Part shown: one piece after another, positions 62,775 to 64,000 of the stretch
Numbering within the stretch: the first letter of the stretch is position 1
Layout of the letters: each line of letters begins with the position of its first letter
NCBI RefSeq assembly: GCF_003627995.1
Contig: NZ_CP032707.1
Span: forward strand, 731,501-795,500
Reading direction: 5' to 3'
Source of the DNA: Brevundimonas naejangsanensis
Lineage (GTDB): Bacteria; Pseudomonadota; Alphaproteobacteria; Caulobacterales; Caulobacteraceae
DNA: 64,000 bases
Notes under the pieces: model-generated
Databases searched by the model: none
Told to the model about the DNA's origin: nothing
Seen by the model: only the letters and a program-made list of their open reading frames with translations
Position numbers and translations under genes: made by a program

Positions 62775-63716
62775 TCAGCCCAGGGCGGCCATCAGTTCCG
62801 GCACGGCGGTCTTGTAGTCGGCGACCCAGCCGTAATCGGCGACCTGGAAGATCGGGGCGTCGGCGTCCTTGTTGATGGCGACGATGATCTTGGAGTCCTT
62901 CATCCCGGCCAAGTGCTGAATAGCGCCCGAGATGCCGATGGCGATGTAGAGGGCCGGGGCCACGACCTTGCCGGTCTGGCCGACCTGATAGTCGTTCGGC
63001 GCATAGCCCGCATCGACCGCCGCGCGCGAGGCGCCGACGGCGGCGCCCAGCTTGTCGGCCAGGGGGTCCATGACGGCGTGGAACTCTTCGGCCGAGCCCA
63101 GGGCGCGACCGCCCGAGACGACGATCTTGGCGGCGCCCAGTTCGGGGCGATCCGACTTGACCATTTCTTCGGAGACGAAGGCGGTCTTGGGCGCTTCGCC
63201 GGCGGCGACGCTCTCGACCGAGGCCGAACCGCCTTCGCTTTCGTTATTGGGGGCGGCGGCGAACGCCGTCGGGCGCACGGTGATGACCTTCTTGGCGTCG
63301 GCCGACTGGATCGTCTCCAGCGCGTTGCCGGCGTAGATCGGGCGCACGAAGGTATCGCCCGAGACGACTTCGACGATGTCCGAGATCGGCGCGACGTCCA
63401 GCTTGGCGGCGATGCGCGGGGCGAAGTTCTTACCGTCGGTGTTGGCCGGGGTCAGGATGGCGTCGTAGTTCCCGGCCAGCGGCAGGACGGTGGCCTCGAC
63501 GGCCTCGGCCAGGCCGTGGGCGACGGCGTCGCCTTCGGCCAGCAGCACCTTGCGCACGCCCGAAATCTTGGCGGCGGCGTCAGCCACGGCTTGCGCGCCC
63601 TTGCCCAGCACCAGAACGTCGACGTCGGACGACAGCGCCAGGGCGGCCGTCACGGTCTTGTGGGTGGTGTCGCGAACGGCCGAGCCGTCGTGGTCGGCGA
63701 TGACGAGAACGGCCAT
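62775..63716 (-). CDS. etfA: Electron transfer flavoprotein alpha subunit
   Basis: EtfAB takes electrons from acyl-CoA and related dehydrogenases and passes them to ETF-quinone oxidoreductase. The 313-residue protein starts VLVIADHDGSAVRDTTHKTV and ends with the FAD domain: KIVVSGGRALGSAEEFHAVM, ASRAAVDAGYAPNDYQVGQT and PALYIAIGISGAIQHLAGM, with the DADAPIFQVADYGWVADY end. It overlaps the etfB stop by one base (TAATG), so both are one operon. Confidence 0.97.
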   Translation of the reverse strand: MAVLVIADHDGSAVRDTTHKTVTAALALSSDVDVLVLGKGAQAVADAAAKISGVRKVLLAEGDAVAHGLAEAVEATVLPLAGNYDAILTPANTDGKNFAPRIAAKLDVAPISDIVEVVSGDTFVRPIYAGNALETIQSADAKKVITVRPTAFAAAPNNESEGGSASVESVAAGEAPKTAFVSEEMVKSDRPELGAAKIVVSGGRALGSAEEFHAVMDPLADKLGAAVGASRAAVDAGYAPNDYQVGQTGKVVAPALYIAIGISGAIQHLAGMKDSKIIVAINKDADAPIFQVADYGWVADYKTAVPELMAALG

Positions 63717-64000
63717 TACAGAACCCCTGCGTCTTTGAGCTTGGAAACCAGTTCGGCCGCATCGGCGACCTTGACGCCCGCCGAACGCTTCGGCGGCTCC
63801 GTCACCTTCAGCACCTTGAGGCGATCCGCCGTATCGACGCCGTAGTCGGCGACCGACTTCATGGCGATCTCCTTCTTCTTGGCCTTCATGATGTTGGGCA
63901 GCGACGCATAGCGCGGCGTGTTCAGGCGCAGGTCGACCGACACCACGGCGGGCAGTTCCGCCGCGACCGTCTGCAGGCCGCCATCGACTTCACGGGTGAC
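63716..64000 (-). CDS. etfB: Electron transfer flavoprotein beta subunit, C-terminal part (5' end outside window)
   Basis: The frame stays open to the right edge of the window; 94 codons plus the stop are present. The EtfB signature [20 protein letters not shown] is followed by the recognition-loop region [20 protein letters not shown] and a conserved C-terminus. The AMP-binding N-terminal part lies outside. It is the first gene of the etfBA operon. Confidence 0.95.
   Translation of the reverse strand, partial: VTREVDGGLQTVAAELPAVVSVDLRLNTPRYASLPNIMKAKKKEIAMKSVADYGVDTADRLKVLKVTEPPKRSAGVKVADAAELVSKLKDAGVL

Overview
This 64 kb window is a high-GC, densely packed bacterial chromosome segment, almost certainly from an alphaproteobacterium of the Caulobacterales and probably Brevundimonas-like. 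The pointers are strong GC bias at third codon positions, an FzlA-type GST-fold division protein beside queG, aerobic-type CobT, Coq7-type ubiquinone hydroxylase, a zinc-less alphaproteobacterial DnaX, the ffs-dnaX-ybaB-recR neighbourhood, and many long palindromic intergenic repeats. I see no prophage, transposase, plasmid gene, CRISPR array or obvious genomic island. The assignment to genus is inference.

Layout. 1-5.5 kb: the end of an M16 protease, two tandem paralogous small secreted proteins, cobT and a phytase-like lipoprotein. 5.7-12.7 kb: coq7, a DsbB-like protein, a DedA-like protein, then a tyrosine-catabolism run (hpd ... fahA) that encloses an isoaspartyl peptidase and several small or unknown genes. 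12.8-18 kb: tRNA-Leu and a TetR-controlled EmrAB-type efflux operon followed by a Bcr/CflA transporter. 18-32.5 kb: an M1 aminopeptidase with a frameshift, an amidohydrolase, an NDUFA9-like protein, uppP, a cation-diffusion transporter, fzlA-queG, an FKBP isomerase with threonine dehydratase, a LuxR-type regulator and a dicarboxylate/glutamate symporter. 32.8-41.2 kb: an M14 carboxypeptidase, an M24 peptidase, tRNA-Gly, a TraB/GumN protein, a membrane-protein/XRE pair, rmuC, recR and ybaB. 41.3-47.5 kb: rutE, dnaX, an unknown secreted protein of lower GC, SRP RNA, nudC, kdsB and cycM. 47.7-54.9 kb: an NlpC/P60 hydrolase with an M17 aminopeptidase, a TPR protein, an IscU-like scaffold, yidD-thrS and yaiI-arfB. 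55-64 kb: a small-protein/ubiB/ubiE cluster (ubiB frameshifted), phhB-SDR, two amidohydrolases, a DUF167 protein and etfBA.

Functional threads. Aromatic amino-acid catabolism appears as phhB, hpd and fahA; homogentisate dioxygenase is not in the window. Quinone and electron transfer appear as ubiE, ubiB, coq7, cycM, etfAB and the NDUFA9-like protein. Envelope functions are uppP, kdsB, yidD, the NlpC/P60 protein and fzlA. There is an unusual number of exported peptidases and amidohydrolases (M16, M1, M14, isoaspartyl peptidase, three amidohydrolases) besides cytosolic M17 and M24, which suits an oligotroph living on peptides.

The two most striking features are not protein families. First, thirteen intergenic elements of about 100-170 bp are built as nested inverted repeats of several sequence families. 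All of them lie at gene 3' ends (seven convergent junctions, six codirectional, no divergent one). Second, two otherwise intact conserved genes (M1 peptidase and ubiB) are each broken by what looks like loss of one C in a C run, which points to sequencing error but should be checked.
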